64,000 bases of DNA from Pseudomonadales bacterium (GCA_012103505.1 WLWP01000001.1:372001-436000); one strand, 5' to 3'; positions 8,356 to 18,116 are shown, numbered from the stretch's first letter. Notes: generated from the sequence alone by a model not told the origin. Made by a program: numbers and translations.

Positions 8356-10035
8356 TTAGTTGATTGCGCCGCCGCGTACCAAACGTCCTGGGAGTTCACC
8401 TGTGTGTTCGCCATCACGATAGGTCACAACGCCACTACAAACTGTGGCTCGGTAGCCTTGGGCATTCTGGATCAAGCGCTTCCCGCCGCCTGGTAGGTCA
8501 TAGACCATGCGAGGCTTGTCGAGTGCTAACGCGTCGTAGTCGATGACGTTGAAGTCAGCTTTGAGTCCTTCCTTGATCAAGCCTCTGTCGTTTAAGCCAT
8601 AGACCTTGGCTGTGTCGAGAGTCATTTTGTGAATCACGAATTCTGGTGTCATCGTCGGACCGCGCTGACGATCGCGTGTGAAATACGACAGCATGTAGGT
8701 GGGCACACTCGCATCAACAAGTACTCCGCAGTGCGCGCCCCCGTCGGAGAGTCCGAAGACACTGAGTGGGTTTTCGATCATCTCGCGTTGAGCTTCCAAG
8801 TCGCCTGGATACTTGCCGAATAAAACCAGTAGGGGACTACCCTCTGCGAACGTATCCATGATGATTTCTAGTGGATCGACACCTTGCTCTAAAGCCTTCG
8901 TCGCGACACTGTCGGCGGCACTCGGTTCATAGCTCAACATCTTGTCCATGACCCAGATTGTGTCGTAGTTGTTCATCATCCGAATCCCGTCTTTGTTACG
9001 GGGCAAGATCTTTTCTTCCTGCAGGATACGCTGTCGAAATTTGGCATCTTTTAATTGCGCCTGCCGAACTGAGAGGGGTTGGTCTTGTATCTCTCTATAG
9101 GCAGGATGTTGGCGCATTGGGTTGATCGTTCCCTCCAACGTCATGAGGATGGAAGCGGGTCGTGCGCCGACCTGAGGACGTAGGCTTAGACCATCTTTGT
9201 GCAAAGTATCTGCCAAAGACCAAATGCCCTTAACCCCGGTGCCGGTTAAAGTTGTGATGGGTCGACCGGTGGTCCTCGCAATGTGCTCGATCCACTCGAG
9301 TTCCTTTTCGTCATCTAACCAGTCAGAAATGATTTCAATGGTGCCATGATCGATGTCAGAAAAAGCGTCACCAATCGTGCACATCTCTTCAGCCGTGGCG
9401 TTCGTACCTGGTACTAAGTTACCGGCCTTATCAAGGTGTCCGTAGAACCGAGAGGTTGAGAACCCGAGCGCCCCTGCTTCCAGCGCTTGTCGCGTAATTT
9501 CACGCATGGCCTCCATATCTGATGTGGTTGCGTCTTCATAACACCGTTCGCCCATGACGTAATGGCGTATGGCGACATGAGGGACCTGGGCACCAATATC
9601 TATCGTATACGGGGTATCTATCGCGTCGAGGTATTCTGGGAAAGTCTCCCATCCCCAGGGCATGCCTTCATGCAGTGCTGTGCCTGGGATGTCTTCGACG
9701 CTCTCCATAAGTTCAACGAGCTCGTTCTCGCTGCCTGGATGAACCGGCGCGAAACCAACACCACAGTTGCCCATGACCACGGTGGTCACGCCATGCCAAG
9801 AACTTGGGGTTACCTGTTTGTCCCAGCACACCTGGCCATCGTAATGTGTATGGATGTCAACAAATCCGGGTGTAACCCAAAGGCCGTCTGCATCGATGTC
9901 GGTCTTGCCGGGAGGCAGGGTTCCGCAAGGTGCGATTTCACGAATTTTTCCATCTACGACTGCGATATCACCGGTAAAGCGGTCTGCCCCGGAACCGTCG
10001 AAAATTGTGGCGTTGCGGATTGTCAGATCATGCAT
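8356..10035 (-). CDS. D-aminoacylase-like amidohydrolase
   Basis: 559 residues. The ATG at 10035 has a strong AAAGGGAG ribosome site. Amidohydrolase superfamily: a DGSGADRF beta-sandwich start, metal-binding DIHTHYDGQ (His62, His64) and Cys91 in MGNCGVGFAP at the place where D-aminoacylases have a bridging Cys. SDGGAH with the later Asp, and an end of RATVCSGVVTYRDGEHTGELPGRLVR, also fit the family. It should hydrolyse the amide of an N-acyl-D-amino acid or a related compound in the cytoplasm. It lies between a nitroreductase and a flavoprotein gene on the same strand. Unlike the paralogue at 31046-32764, its metal site is intact and it has no signal peptide. Confidence 0.88.
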   Translation of the reverse strand: MHDLTIRNATIFDGSGADRFTGDIAVVDGKIREIAPCGTLPPGKTDIDADGLWVTPGFVDIHTHYDGQVCWDKQVTPSSWHGVTTVVMGNCGVGFAPVHPGSENELVELMESVEDIPGTALHEGMPWGWETFPEYLDAIDTPYTIDIGAQVPHVAIRHYVMGERCYEDATTSDMEAMREITRQALEAGALGFSTSRFYGHLDKAGNLVPGTNATAEEMCTIGDAFSDIDHGTIEIISDWLDDEKELEWIEHIARTTGRPITTLTGTGVKGIWSLADTLHKDGLSLRPQVGARPASILMTLEGTINPMRQHPAYREIQDQPLSVRQAQLKDAKFRQRILQEEKILPRNKDGIRMMNNYDTIWVMDKMLSYEPSAADSVATKALEQGVDPLEIIMDTFAEGSPLLVLFGKYPGDLEAQREMIENPLSVFGLSDGGAHCGVLVDASVPTYMLSYFTRDRQRGPTMTPEFVIHKMTLDTAKVYGLNDRGLIKEGLKADFNVIDYDALALDKPRMVYDLPGGGKRLIQNAQGYRATVCSGVVTYRDGEHTGELPGRLVRGGAIN

Positions 10036-10076
10036 GATTTTTCTCCCTTTGCTCTAGTGGTTCATTGTACGCGGAA

Positions 10077-10769
10077 TTATGGATTGGCATCGGTCTCTAC
10101 ATTGTGTGTCGGTTCGTCTCGGTTTCCCCATCGATCGAAGTATGTGGAAACTTCGGCAGGTTTGCGCCGGACGGGACCAAATTTGCCCATGGGCCAACCT
10201 ATCGGCATCGTGACAACGACACCATATTCTTTTGGGATTTCGAAGTAGGCATGTAGCTCGTCTTCAAAAACTTGGTGCATCGTGGTCAGTGCCGCCCCCA
10301 ATCCGACCGCCCGGCAGGCGAGTAAAATGTTCTGCACACAAGGGTATACGGCCCCGAAGTTTGGCGGCGCCAAGCCCACGCGCTGTTCCTGAGGGACCTT
10401 GAATGGCCAATCTCTCTTTCCACAAACCAATAAGACATAAGGAAACTCGTGCAGGTGCTCCATCTGGTAAAACACAGCCTTCATGTCTGGATGGACTTTC
10501 TTTTCGCCCGATTCAATATCTGCCTTGCTGATGCGCATACGACTTTCGATTGCATCTGAATAGCGTTGTCGAAACCACTCTTTATGCTCTTGCGCTGAGA
10601 TGAGAACGAAAGACCACGGTTGGAGATTTTGACCGGATGCTGCTTGGACACCAGCTTCCAGCACTTGGCGAACCAAGTGCAGAGGAACTGGGTCGGGTTT
10701 CAAACGACGCATCGCGCGTACGTTGCCGACGAGATTGAAAAATTCTGGATGTAACTTTGGCTCAGTCAT
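10077..10769 (-). CDS. Nitroreductase family protein
   Basis: 230 residues. The FMN-binding nitroreductase fold is shown by the RAMRRLKPDPVP start (Arg residues that bind FMN phosphate), AASGQNLQPWSFVL near residue 40 and a C-terminal GLGAALTTMHQ segment with IPKEYGVVVTMPIGWP, as in the BluB/NfnB-like group. Such enzymes reduce nitroaromatics, quinones or enones with NAD(P)H. It is first in the minus-strand set 10769-6943 and diverges from the exported amidase gene across about 60 bases. The substrate is unknown. Confidence 0.9.
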   Translation of the reverse strand: MTEPKLHPEFFNLVGNVRAMRRLKPDPVPLHLVRQVLEAGVQAASGQNLQPWSFVLISAQEHKEWFRQRYSDAIESRMRISKADIESGEKKVHPDMKAVFYQMEHLHEFPYVLLVCGKRDWPFKVPQEQRVGLAPPNFGAVYPCVQNILLACRAVGLGAALTTMHQVFEDELHAYFEIPKEYGVVVTMPIGWPMGKFGPVRRKPAEVSTYFDRWGNRDEPTHNVETDANP

Positions 10770-10834
10770 CTGCTACCTCACTGTCTTGAACCTGCTGTTT
10801 GGGTTCATGGTAAAGTAAAAAAGTTTGCTTGGGG

Positions 10835-12487
10835 ATGATGATGACTGATGACCAAACCCTAAAAAATGTGACGGCTAGCGCTCCAGATCTGGAACAACAT
10901 AGCGAGGGAGCTTCTCGGCGAAAGTTTGTGCAAGCGGGGACAATCTTGGCCGCTGGAGCTGGGCTAAGCTTCCATACGACAGCTGCAACCACCGGCGGTG
11001 ATTTAAGTGGGGATACACAAGAAGGACTCGATGTGACGAACGATACTCTGGCTTTTAAATCGGCGGGTGAGTTGGCAGCGAAGATTGCCGCAAAAGAAAT
11101 CAGCCCTTCAGAGCTGACGCAATATTTCATTGCCCGAATTGAAGAACACAACGGACCATTAAATGCGGTAATCGCTACTGACTTTGAGCGTGCCGTAGAG
11201 TTCGCGAAAGAGCTTGATGGCAAACCCGCGGTCGGACCGTTCCACGGTGTGCCGATGACTGTTAAAGAGTCTTATAACGTTGCAGGCTTGAAAACAACGT
11301 GGGGAAATCCTGCTTGGCAGAACATGCTTAAGTCAGAAGACGCGATGTTAGTAAGCAAGTTTCGGGATGCGGGGGCCGTGGTACTTGGCAAAACGAACGT
11401 GCCGTTTATGTTGGGTGACTATCAGTCCTACAACGCGATTTACGGTCAAACCAATAACCCTTGGGATGTTAACCGAGGTCCCGGTGGATCATCTGGCGGT
11501 TCAGCTGCAGCCCTTGCTGCTGGCTTGACGGGTATTGAGGCGGGGTCTGACATAGGTGGGTCGCTACGCAATCCAGCTCACTATTGCGGGATCTATGCGC
11601 ACAAACCCACCTTGGGTCTAGTGCCTTCCGGGGGCCATCAACCGCCTGTTGTGCAGGTGTCCAATGGTGTAGATATTGCAGTAGTTGGTCCGATGGCACG
11701 AAGTGCTGCAGATTTGCGTACTGCAATGAGTTTCTTGCCTGGTCCGATGCCCTTACAGAGTGCGGGTTGGAAAGTGGACTTACCACCGCCGCGAGCGAAG
11801 AAGCTAAGTGAGTTAAGAGTCGCTTTTTGGCACAACGAAGTCGCAGCGGAAGTGGATAGCGAGATAGTCGCCAAGTCGGAAATGATAGCTCAAGTGCTAC
11901 GCGAAGCTGGAGCGACCGTTGTTGAAGATGCGCGTCCGCAGATTGACGTAAATGCGAGCATGCAGACCTTCATTTATTTGATGCAGGCGGTCAACATGTC
12001 TGGTGTCCCAGATGAACTGTTTGAGCAGAATTTGAAGATGGCGCAACAGTTTTCGAAAGATGACATGTCCATCGAGGCGATGTTTGCGAAGTCAGCAGTG
12101 CAGTCCCACAACGATTGGGTTAAGTATGATGGTCATCGACACATGATGCGCCACGCTTGGAATGCATTCTTTTCGGATATCGACGTGTTGGTCTGTCCGA
12201 TCTCATCGACTGTGGCATTCGAACATGACCAGAGTGAGCCAGCACCTGCACGAATGCTCTCAGTTAATGGCGGGCCGCAGCCCATGTTTCAGCAGTCTTT
12301 TTGGGCGGGCATCATTGGCGTGGCTGGGTTACCGAGTACGGTTTTCCCGACAGGACTTTCGAATGCGGGTTTGCCCATTGGCTTACAGGCTGTCTCTGCG
12401 GAATTCCACGATCGGACAGCCATCGAGTTTGCCGCGTTGATGGAAGAGGCGATCGGCGGATTCCGTGCCCCAAAGGGGTACACCTAG
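10835..12487 (+). CDS. Exported amidase (amidase signature family)
   Basis: About 550 residues. Three consecutive ATGs (10835, 10838, 10841) and a TTG at 10829 compete. GGGG at 10831-10834 suits the ATG at 10841 best. The N-terminus has a Tat-like signal, SRRKFVQAGTILAAGAG, so the protein is probably exported folded. The amidase signature is complete: catalytic Lys in VPMTVKES (about residue 144), the GGSSGGSAAALAAG loop with the cis-Ser, and nucleophile Ser in GSDIGGSLRNPA. It hydrolyses a carboxamide. Its divergent neighbours (nitroreductase, D-aminoacylase-like gene) also handle amides or small organics. The specific substrate is unknown. Confidence 0.9.
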   Translation: MMMTDDQTLKNVTASAPDLEQHSEGASRRKFVQAGTILAAGAGLSFHTTAATTGGDLSGDTQEGLDVTNDTLAFKSAGELAAKIAAKEISPSELTQYFIARIEEHNGPLNAVIATDFERAVEFAKELDGKPAVGPFHGVPMTVKESYNVAGLKTTWGNPAWQNMLKSEDAMLVSKFRDAGAVVLGKTNVPFMLGDYQSYNAIYGQTNNPWDVNRGPGGSSGGSAAALAAGLTGIEAGSDIGGSLRNPAHYCGIYAHKPTLGLVPSGGHQPPVVQVSNGVDIAVVGPMARSAADLRTAMSFLPGPMPLQSAGWKVDLPPPRAKKLSELRVAFWHNEVAAEVDSEIVAKSEMIAQVLREAGATVVEDARPQIDVNASMQTFIYLMQAVNMSGVPDELFEQNLKMAQQFSKDDMSIEAMFAKSAVQSHNDWVKYDGHRHMMRHAWNAFFSDIDVLVCPISSTVAFEHDQSEPAPARMLSVNGGPQPMFQQSFWAGIIGVAGLPSTVFPTGLSNAGLPIGLQAVSAEFHDRTAIEFAALMEEAIGGFRAPKGYT

Positions 12488-12562
12488 GGCTTGCGGTAAA
12501 CTGACACGTGCATCCGGCTGTCCTTGGTGAACGCCCCTCGAGACCAATCTCCCCATCTTGCT

Positions 12563-13234
12563 TCAGGCTTCAGGCTTCAACCCGGCGAGTTTCGCCATGA
12601 GATCAAGTTCCTGCGGCCAGACGTAACGAATTGGTAGCGGGCGCATCTCAACTTTGTCATTTGACAAAACGACCCTTTGGAATTCGATAACTTGGTTGAC
12701 TGGGTCGTGTTTGGCCAGATCTAGCGTTGCAGAGTCAAAATCTAGATCTTGGGTCTTCGCGTATTGGTGATCTTTAAACGCGCTAAGATCAGGCACGAAT
12801 GTCTCAATAAGAAATGCACCTCCTGGATTTAAGCGTTTTGCTACGTTCTCAAAACAACGCACCTGCTCGTCCTGACTAGTCAGGTTAACTATTGTATTGA
12901 AGACGAGATAGGCAAAATCGAATTGAGCTTCGATCCCATTCACAATATTTACGTCCGCGAAATTGCCGATGTTGGATGTGATTGCTTGGCTGTCGGGCTT
13001 GGTGTACATGACATCGAGCATCTCTTGAGAGGCGTCGATGCCATGAATGTCGATACCGCGAGCGGACAACGGGACTGCTATCCGTCCGCTGCCGATAGCG
13101 AGTTCCAAGGTTCGACCTTCGCCTATGAGTTGGGCCAATAGCTCGACGGATTCCTCGGTTGTCCCAGGGTCTTGGCGAACGTCATAGTCGGAGGCGTAGA
13201 GCGCACCGAAAGTCTCTGGGCGGAAGTCTTTCAT
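12563..13234 (-). CDS. Class I SAM-dependent methyltransferase
   Basis: About 223 residues from the ATG at 13234. The longer open frame to 13321 overlaps the MFS gene and adds nothing conserved. Motif I is RTLELAIGSGRIAVPL (near residues 40-55), followed by GIDIHGIDASQEMLD (acidic residue binding the SAM ribose) and a post-motif hydrophobic strand. The C-terminal half has the beta-rich YVWPQEL region of this family. It starts 5 bases after the MFS stop codon, so the two are cotranscribed. The 3' end contains a 7-bp near-repeat (GCTTCAG x3 at 12560-12580). The acceptor is unknown. Confidence 0.82.
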   Translation of the reverse strand: MKDFRPETFGALYASDYDVRQDPGTTEESVELLAQLIGEGRTLELAIGSGRIAVPLSARGIDIHGIDASQEMLDVMYTKPDSQAITSNIGNFADVNIVNGIEAQFDFAYLVFNTIVNLTSQDEQVRCFENVAKRLNPGGAFLIETFVPDLSAFKDHQYAKTQDLDFDSATLDLAKHDPVNQVIEFQRVVLSNDKVEMRPLPIRYVWPQELDLMAKLAGLKPEA

Positions 13235-13238
13235 TTTT

Positions 13239-14576
13239 TCAGCCCTGAGCGGCTTGCAAGTCAAGCGCGCGCTGGGTGTCCGCTTTGAGTGTTCGTGCGG
13301 CGAGAAAGTAATGCCATGCACACCAGATATTTAGCAGGCTAAATACCATCAGTGAATAGCGGAGAGATTCTTTGCCGTATTCGTCGGCGAATACGTCGCT
13401 TAAAATTCCGACACCTTGAGGTCCCAAACCCATACCAATGATGTTCAGCAAAAAGAGACATATCGCCGCGGCCACAGAGCGCATTTGTACAGGAACCAGT
13501 TGTTGGATCATTGCGAAAGTTGGCGCTAGGTAGAAACCGGCAAAAAATGCAGGTACCAAATAGACGACTAACGCTGAGGTCAGATCTGTAAGCCAGAAGA
13601 AGGCGATGACAAAGGGCACGAGCCCTCCTTTGCCGAGCGCAACGACCCAGGCAAGCCAGCGAGGGTCTCTCTTGGCCAGGTGATCAGCCAAGCGCCCGGC
13701 AGTAAAGGTGCCCAGCCCGCCCACGATGCCGGACATCAAAGCAAGAGTGAGACCAGTTTCTGTCTGTGACAATCCATGCGAGCGTACGAAAAATGCTGGT
13801 AACCATAGGGTCATCCCATACCCGACGAACCCGGCGAGGGCAGAACCAAAAACAACATGCCTGGTGGCTTTTGTTTGCCACATTGTACGTGCTACTTCGC
13901 GAAACTTCGGTGCTTCAGCTTTTGCCTGTGCGGTCTCTTCTGACGCTCCGCGCGGTGGCTCGATCATTGTGAAACGAACTAAGATCGCAATCAAAATGCC
14001 AGGTAGACCGACGACTATGAAGGTCGTGCGCCAACCCCAATTGTCACTCATCCAACCACCGCCGAGGTAGGCGATGAGTAACCCAATGTTAATTCCGAGT
14101 GCGAAAATCCCCATCGCCGTTGCGCGTTGCTTTTGGGAAAAGAGATCCGAAATCATTGAATGTGAAGGAGGACTCGACCCTGCCTCACCAATTCCGACAC
14201 CGATGCGCGCCATTGCGAGTTGGCCATAACTACCGACGTATGCACACACAACCGTCATACCAGACCATATGGTTGTCGCCAGTGCGATGATGTTGCGCCG
14301 GTTGGTCCGATCAGCAAGCATCGCGATCGGCATACCTAGGGTTGCGTAGAAGATCGCAAAAGTTAGGCCCACTAAGAACCCCATTTGGGTGTCCGATGCA
14401 CCCAACTCAGTCTTTATCGGTTCGAGCAATATACCCATGATCTGGCGATCAACGTGGCTGGATGCGTAGACCACGACCAAGACGCCAAGGGCGTACCATC
14501 GATACCAATCGGTTTTCATCAACCGATCGATACGAGCTTGTTTCGGGTCGATATCCTTGTTTTTACTGTCTGACAA
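13239..14576 (-). CDS. MFS transporter (spinster-like)
   Basis: 445 residues with about 12 hydrophobic segments. The loop after helix 2 is MLADRTNRRN, and ARIGVGIGEAGSSPPSHSMISDLF is typical of spinster/sphingolipid-type and aromatic-acid MFS members common in marine proteobacteria. The ATG at 14576 has AAGGAAC upstream. The charged cytoplasmic N-terminus has a WYRWYALGVL segment before helix 1. It is in the inner membrane and transports an unidentified small molecule, with the methyltransferase gene immediately downstream. It is divergent from the thioesterase gene over 146 bases, where the promoters should lie. Confidence 0.88.
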   Translation of the reverse strand: MSDSKNKDIDPKQARIDRLMKTDWYRWYALGVLVVVYASSHVDRQIMGILLEPIKTELGASDTQMGFLVGLTFAIFYATLGMPIAMLADRTNRRNIIALATTIWSGMTVVCAYVGSYGQLAMARIGVGIGEAGSSPPSHSMISDLFSQKQRATAMGIFALGINIGLLIAYLGGGWMSDNWGWRTTFIVVGLPGILIAILVRFTMIEPPRGASEETAQAKAEAPKFREVARTMWQTKATRHVVFGSALAGFVGYGMTLWLPAFFVRSHGLSQTETGLTLALMSGIVGGLGTFTAGRLADHLAKRDPRWLAWVVALGKGGLVPFVIAFFWLTDLTSALVVYLVPAFFAGFYLAPTFAMIQQLVPVQMRSVAAAICLFLLNIIGMGLGPQGVGILSDVFADEYGKESLRYSLMVFSLLNIWCAWHYFLAARTLKADTQRALDLQAAQG

Positions 14577-14722
14577 AAGTAGTTCCTTTTATTCTTCTTT
14601 TAGGCCGGGCGATACGGTGGTCGGCTGTGCCGATTGTGGCCGAGGTGCGGGACCGCCGCAACTTGGCAGCGATGATAGACTGGTCGCGACGAGAGATCTG
14701 AAAGTGGTTTTAAGGAGGTTGT

Positions 14723-15091
14723 GTGACGTTCGATGAATACATCGGGTTGCAACATTCGGAGCTGGAGGGCGGTTCTACTGCCACAGTTGAGATCGAACCC
14801 CATCACTGTAACCCGACCGGTAACATAAACGGTGGCGTAATCATCTCCTTGGCAGACAACATTGCAACAGGGGCGGCCGGACGTGGTTTTTTCGAAAAGT
14901 TCGGCGAACACAAATTCATGGTCGGGGTCGATTTGCATGCCACGATGCTGTCGAACCAGATTGGTGGGCGCATACGGGGCGAGGCGAGACCCGTACGCGT
15001 TGGTCGCCGAGTGACGTTTGTAAAAACACAAGTCTTTGGCGATGACGATAAACTCCTCGCAGAGATAACCACCACACATGTACCGACCTAA
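14723..15091 (+). CDS. PaaI-type hotdog thioesterase
   Basis: 122 residues from a GTG whose start is fixed by a full Shine-Dalgarno (TAAGGAGGTT, 14711-14720). The hotdog fold is recognisable from HHCNPTGNINGGVIISLADN, the counterpart of the family's N-x-x-G-x-x-HGG helix start. The usual His of HGG is Asn here. The remaining strands (FMVGVDLHATMLSN, GEARPVRVGRRVTFVKTQV) match. These proteins hydrolyse aryl- or acyl-CoA thioesters as tetramers in the cytoplasm. The gene is monocistronic or weakly linked to the following outer-membrane protein gene, 68 bases on. Confidence 0.85.
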   Translation: MTFDEYIGLQHSELEGGSTATVEIEPHHCNPTGNINGGVIISLADNIATGAAGRGFFEKFGEHKFMVGVDLHATMLSNQIGGRIRGEARPVRVGRRVTFVKTQVFGDDDKLLAEITTTHVPT

Positions 15092-15159
15092 CCGACACCT
15101 TCTCATTGCACTGGTAAACCAGCTAAACTAACCGGCTGTAGTTCTTTCAAGGGGAAACG

Positions 15160-18102
15160 ATGGAGAGGCGGGTCACACTCGCAGTTGTACTCTTCTGCCT
15201 GGCGTTTGCGAGTCACAACTCCACAGTATTGGCGGCGACAGAGTCCACCGGCGGAGCGGTTGTTGGTAGCTATCTGAGCTTGGTCAACGCAGAACAGGCA
15301 GTTGATCGTATTCGATCTGCACTTGGTGAAGGGTCGATCGATCTTGTTATCGTGCCTGCAAGTGTTTCGGGGCGGGATTGGTTTCGTGTGGTCGCGCACG
15401 ATCGCCGTGGCGTTATCGATGGCAGACGGCTAACCCAACAACTCTCCCAACTTGGCTACAGTGGTGCGTGGTTTATCGCCGAATTTGACCTGCACCGGCA
15501 AGATTCCAGCGCTGTGCAAGAGCAGATCGCAGTGACAAAACTTGAACAGCGAGCCACGGTTGCCTCACCGGCACAACAAGCGGTTCAAGTCGTACCAGAA
15601 TCTGTCGAGGAACACGTTCAGGCTCAACAGCCCGTACAAGCATTCGTAGGTGGTCGTGGTGCCTCCTTGGTCCATGAAGCGCATCCACACCCACCAGAAG
15701 TTATCGAGACCTTGGGTGGGGTCGATCGACACGGTTTTGACATTCCAAGTTTCCAAGATACTGACGTCGAGATTGTCCTAGATGGCAGTTTGGATGAGTC
15801 GTTCTGGCAACAAATACCCTATTACGATGAGTTTATGGTAGCTGTGCCTGATCTCGGAACCCGGGGCGAATATGAGACTCATGTGCGGTTCTTCACCACG
15901 GAGAAAGGTCTCTATGTCGGTGCGATTATGTACCAACCTGTGGATACTCTTGTTAAGAGATATTCGATTAGGGATGATTTCTTAGACAGAGACACCTTTG
16001 GTGTCAACATAGATACGTCTGGTGAAGGGTTGGTGGGGTATTGGTTCAACGTTGCACTCAGTGGCAATGTTCAAGACGGGAAGTTACTACCCGAACGAAA
16101 TTACTCCCGTGATTGGGATGGCCCGTGGATCGGTAAGTCCGCAGAGCGAGAAGATGGTTGGAGTGCCGAGGCTTTTTTCCCTTGGTCCATGATGAATGTG
16201 CCGGAGGTAGACGGTAAGCGTTCGATAGGACTCCTGGCGAATCGCCAGGTCTCGCATAAAAATCATCGCTACCAGTGGCCGGGCTATCCATATTCTTCAG
16301 CCAGATTTCTTTCGGCGTTTAATCGCGTTGGTGTAGAAGGTGTGGAGCCGGTGCCTTTGTTGTCTGCCATACCCTATGCATCTATGACTGTAGATGAGGC
16401 GAGTGGTGATGATGAACTTCGTGTCGGCGCAGATATCTCCTGGAAGCCATCACCTTCTTTAGAAGGTACCTTATCAATCAGTCCGGACTTTGGAGCCGTA
16501 GAAGCGGACGATGTCGTTCTGAACCTGACTGCGTCTGAAACATTTTTTCCAGAAAAACGGTTGTTCTTTCTAGAAGGAAATGAGGTTTTTGAAGCGCATC
16601 CTCGGGCGGGCTTAGGCTACATCAGCCGAGTTATCAGCAACGAAGATTTCGCGTCGACATCGCGTCGAGTGTTTGCACGGGATTTCTTACCAACGCCTGT
16701 ATCGTTACTCAACACAAGACGAATTGGTGGTGCAGCCCGACAAGTTGAAGTTCCTGATGGTGTGACACCGGATCGTGGACAACCTGATTTACCTACTGAT
16801 TTACTCGGAGCGGTCAAGCTCACCGGCAGCGTTGGCGATTTTCGGTATGGTGTGATGAGTGCGTTTGAGGATGAAGTGGAGTGGCTTGGTACAGATGACG
16901 TTACAGGTCTACCTATCGACATCGTGGACGATGGCCGAGACTTTGCTGTGGCGCGTTTTCTTTACGAGGATATCGGTAAGGATCGTCGCTCCATTGGTTA
17001 TCTCGGCACTGCTATGCAAGGCGAGATGTACGACTCTTATGTGCACAGCATTGATGCGCATTTCACAAGCGAATCCGGAAAGATAATTGCCGACACCCAG
17101 CTGATAAGTTCGGATCGAGACGATATCGAAGGCTACGGGGCGATATTTGATCTGATGTATGCCATGAACGGATCACTGCGGCACAAGTTTGAAGTCGAAT
17201 ACATGGATGAAGAAGTTAACTTCAACGATCTTGGTTTCTTACGCCGAAACAACTATGCGCAGATGCGCTATATCATGCTGTACAACAGACAAAATCTATC
17301 AGAGCGGATCAAAAACTACCGCTCTACTGTCGTCGTTGAACAGCAATACAACATCGACCCAGGTCAGCTCATCAATAGCGGCATCTACTGGCGGAACTCG
17401 ATGGTGTTACCCGGTCGAAATACGTTAAAAGCGACCTTTGCGCACCTACCAGAGCGGTGGGAGGATTTTGATAGCCGGGGTAATGGCGCGTACAGAGTCG
17501 ATGCATCAAATTACCTTGATATTCTTCTGGCGACCAACGCTGCGGACATGTTTAGTTTTTCGGGCTCCGTGGGCGGTCAACAAGAACATCTTGGTGATTG
17601 GACTCTTACCGGCTCGCTCGGTGTGACAATTACGCCAACGGATCAGTTTTCGCTCAAGCTCGACGTACGATACAAAAAGCGAGATGGTTGGTTGGTCTAT
17701 CAGGGCGGGCGGAATTTTGGTTCGTACGAAGGGACAGAGTGGCAGCCCGCGATAGACTTCAACTGGTTTATCTCGCACAGCCATCAAATACGGTTGTCTA
17801 TGCAATGGGCTGGTGTACGGGCTCGGGAGGTTGATTTCCTCACGATCCCTGTTGGCGATGGTGACCTGATCCCGGGGGTACGCACGCTGCCTGACCACGA
17901 CTTTACCGTAAGTCTATTAACCGCCCAGCTCCGCTACCGTTGGGAGATTGCACCGTTGACGGATCTGTTTCTCGTGTACAACCGTGGTAACTCCCTTCCG
18001 AACCAAACCGATTCACCTTTTGACGACCTGTTTGACGATGTCCTAAGGGATCCCTTAGTTGATTCGTTCGTCGCTAAGTTGCGTTGGCGCTTCGGTAACT
18101 GA
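15160..18102 (+). CDS. SPOR-like / CBM9-like / DUF5916 outer-membrane protein
   Basis: 980 residues. A signal peptide (cleavage near ALAATE, residue ~26) is followed by a SPOR-like domain (residues ~33-107: VGSYLSLVNAEQAV, RDWFRVVAH, LSQLGYSGAWF), a low-complexity linker to ~185, and a family-9 carbohydrate-binding-like domain (~195-390: VEIVLDGSLDESFW, VRFFTTEKGLYVG). A DUF5916 region runs to the end, marked by ETFFPEKRLFFLEGNEVF and many alternating beta strands ending in RWRFGN, consistent with a beta barrel. Known DUF5916 proteins are outer-membrane. SPOR domains bind peptidoglycan, so this protein could tie the wall to a surface glycan-binding barrel. It heads an operon with the sugar kinase gene 14 bases downstream. 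Confidence 0.82.
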   Translation: MERRVTLAVVLFCLAFASHNSTVLAATESTGGAVVGSYLSLVNAEQAVDRIRSALGEGSIDLVIVPASVSGRDWFRVVAHDRRGVIDGRRLTQQLSQLGYSGAWFIAEFDLHRQDSSAVQEQIAVTKLEQRATVASPAQQAVQVVPESVEEHVQAQQPVQAFVGGRGASLVHEAHPHPPEVIETLGGVDRHGFDIPSFQDTDVEIVLDGSLDESFWQQIPYYDEFMVAVPDLGTRGEYETHVRFFTTEKGLYVGAIMYQPVDTLVKRYSIRDDFLDRDTFGVNIDTSGEGLVGYWFNVALSGNVQDGKLLPERNYSRDWDGPWIGKSAEREDGWSAEAFFPWSMMNVPEVDGKRSIGLLANRQVSHKNHRYQWPGYPYSSARFLSAFNRVGVEGVEPVPLLSAIPYASMTVDEASGDDELRVGADISWKPSPSLEGTLSISPDFGAVEADDVVLNLTASETFFPEKRLFFLEGNEVFEAHPRAGLGYISRVISNEDFASTSRRVFARDFLPTPVSLLNTRRIGGAARQVEVPDGVTPDRGQPDLPTDLLGAVKLTGSVGDFRYGVMSAFEDEVEWLGTDDVTGLPIDIVDDGRDFAVARFLYEDIGKDRRSIGYLGTAMQGEMYDSYVHSIDAHFTSESGKIIADTQLISSDRDDIEGYGAIFDLMYAMNGSLRHKFEVEYMDEEVNFNDLGFLRRNNYAQMRYIMLYNRQNLSERIKNYRSTVVVEQQYNIDPGQLINSGIYWRNSMVLPGRNTLKATFAHLPERWEDFDSRGNGAYRVDASNYLDILLATNAADMFSFSGSVGGQQEHLGDWTLTGSLGVTITPTDQFSLKLDVRYKKRDGWLVYQGGRNFGSYEGTEWQPAIDFNWFISHSHQIRLSMQWAGVRAREVDFLTIPVGDGDLIPGVRTLPDHDFTVSLLTAQLRYRWEIAPLTDLFLVYNRGNSLPNQTDSPFDDLFDDVLRDPLVDSFVAKLRWRFGN

Positions 18103-18116
18103 GACCTCCGAGTTAG

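Noticed and set aside
9562..10248. 228-residue plus-strand open frame
   Set aside because: It is antisense to the D-aminoacylase-like and nitroreductase genes, both with clear motifs, and shows no recognisable domain.
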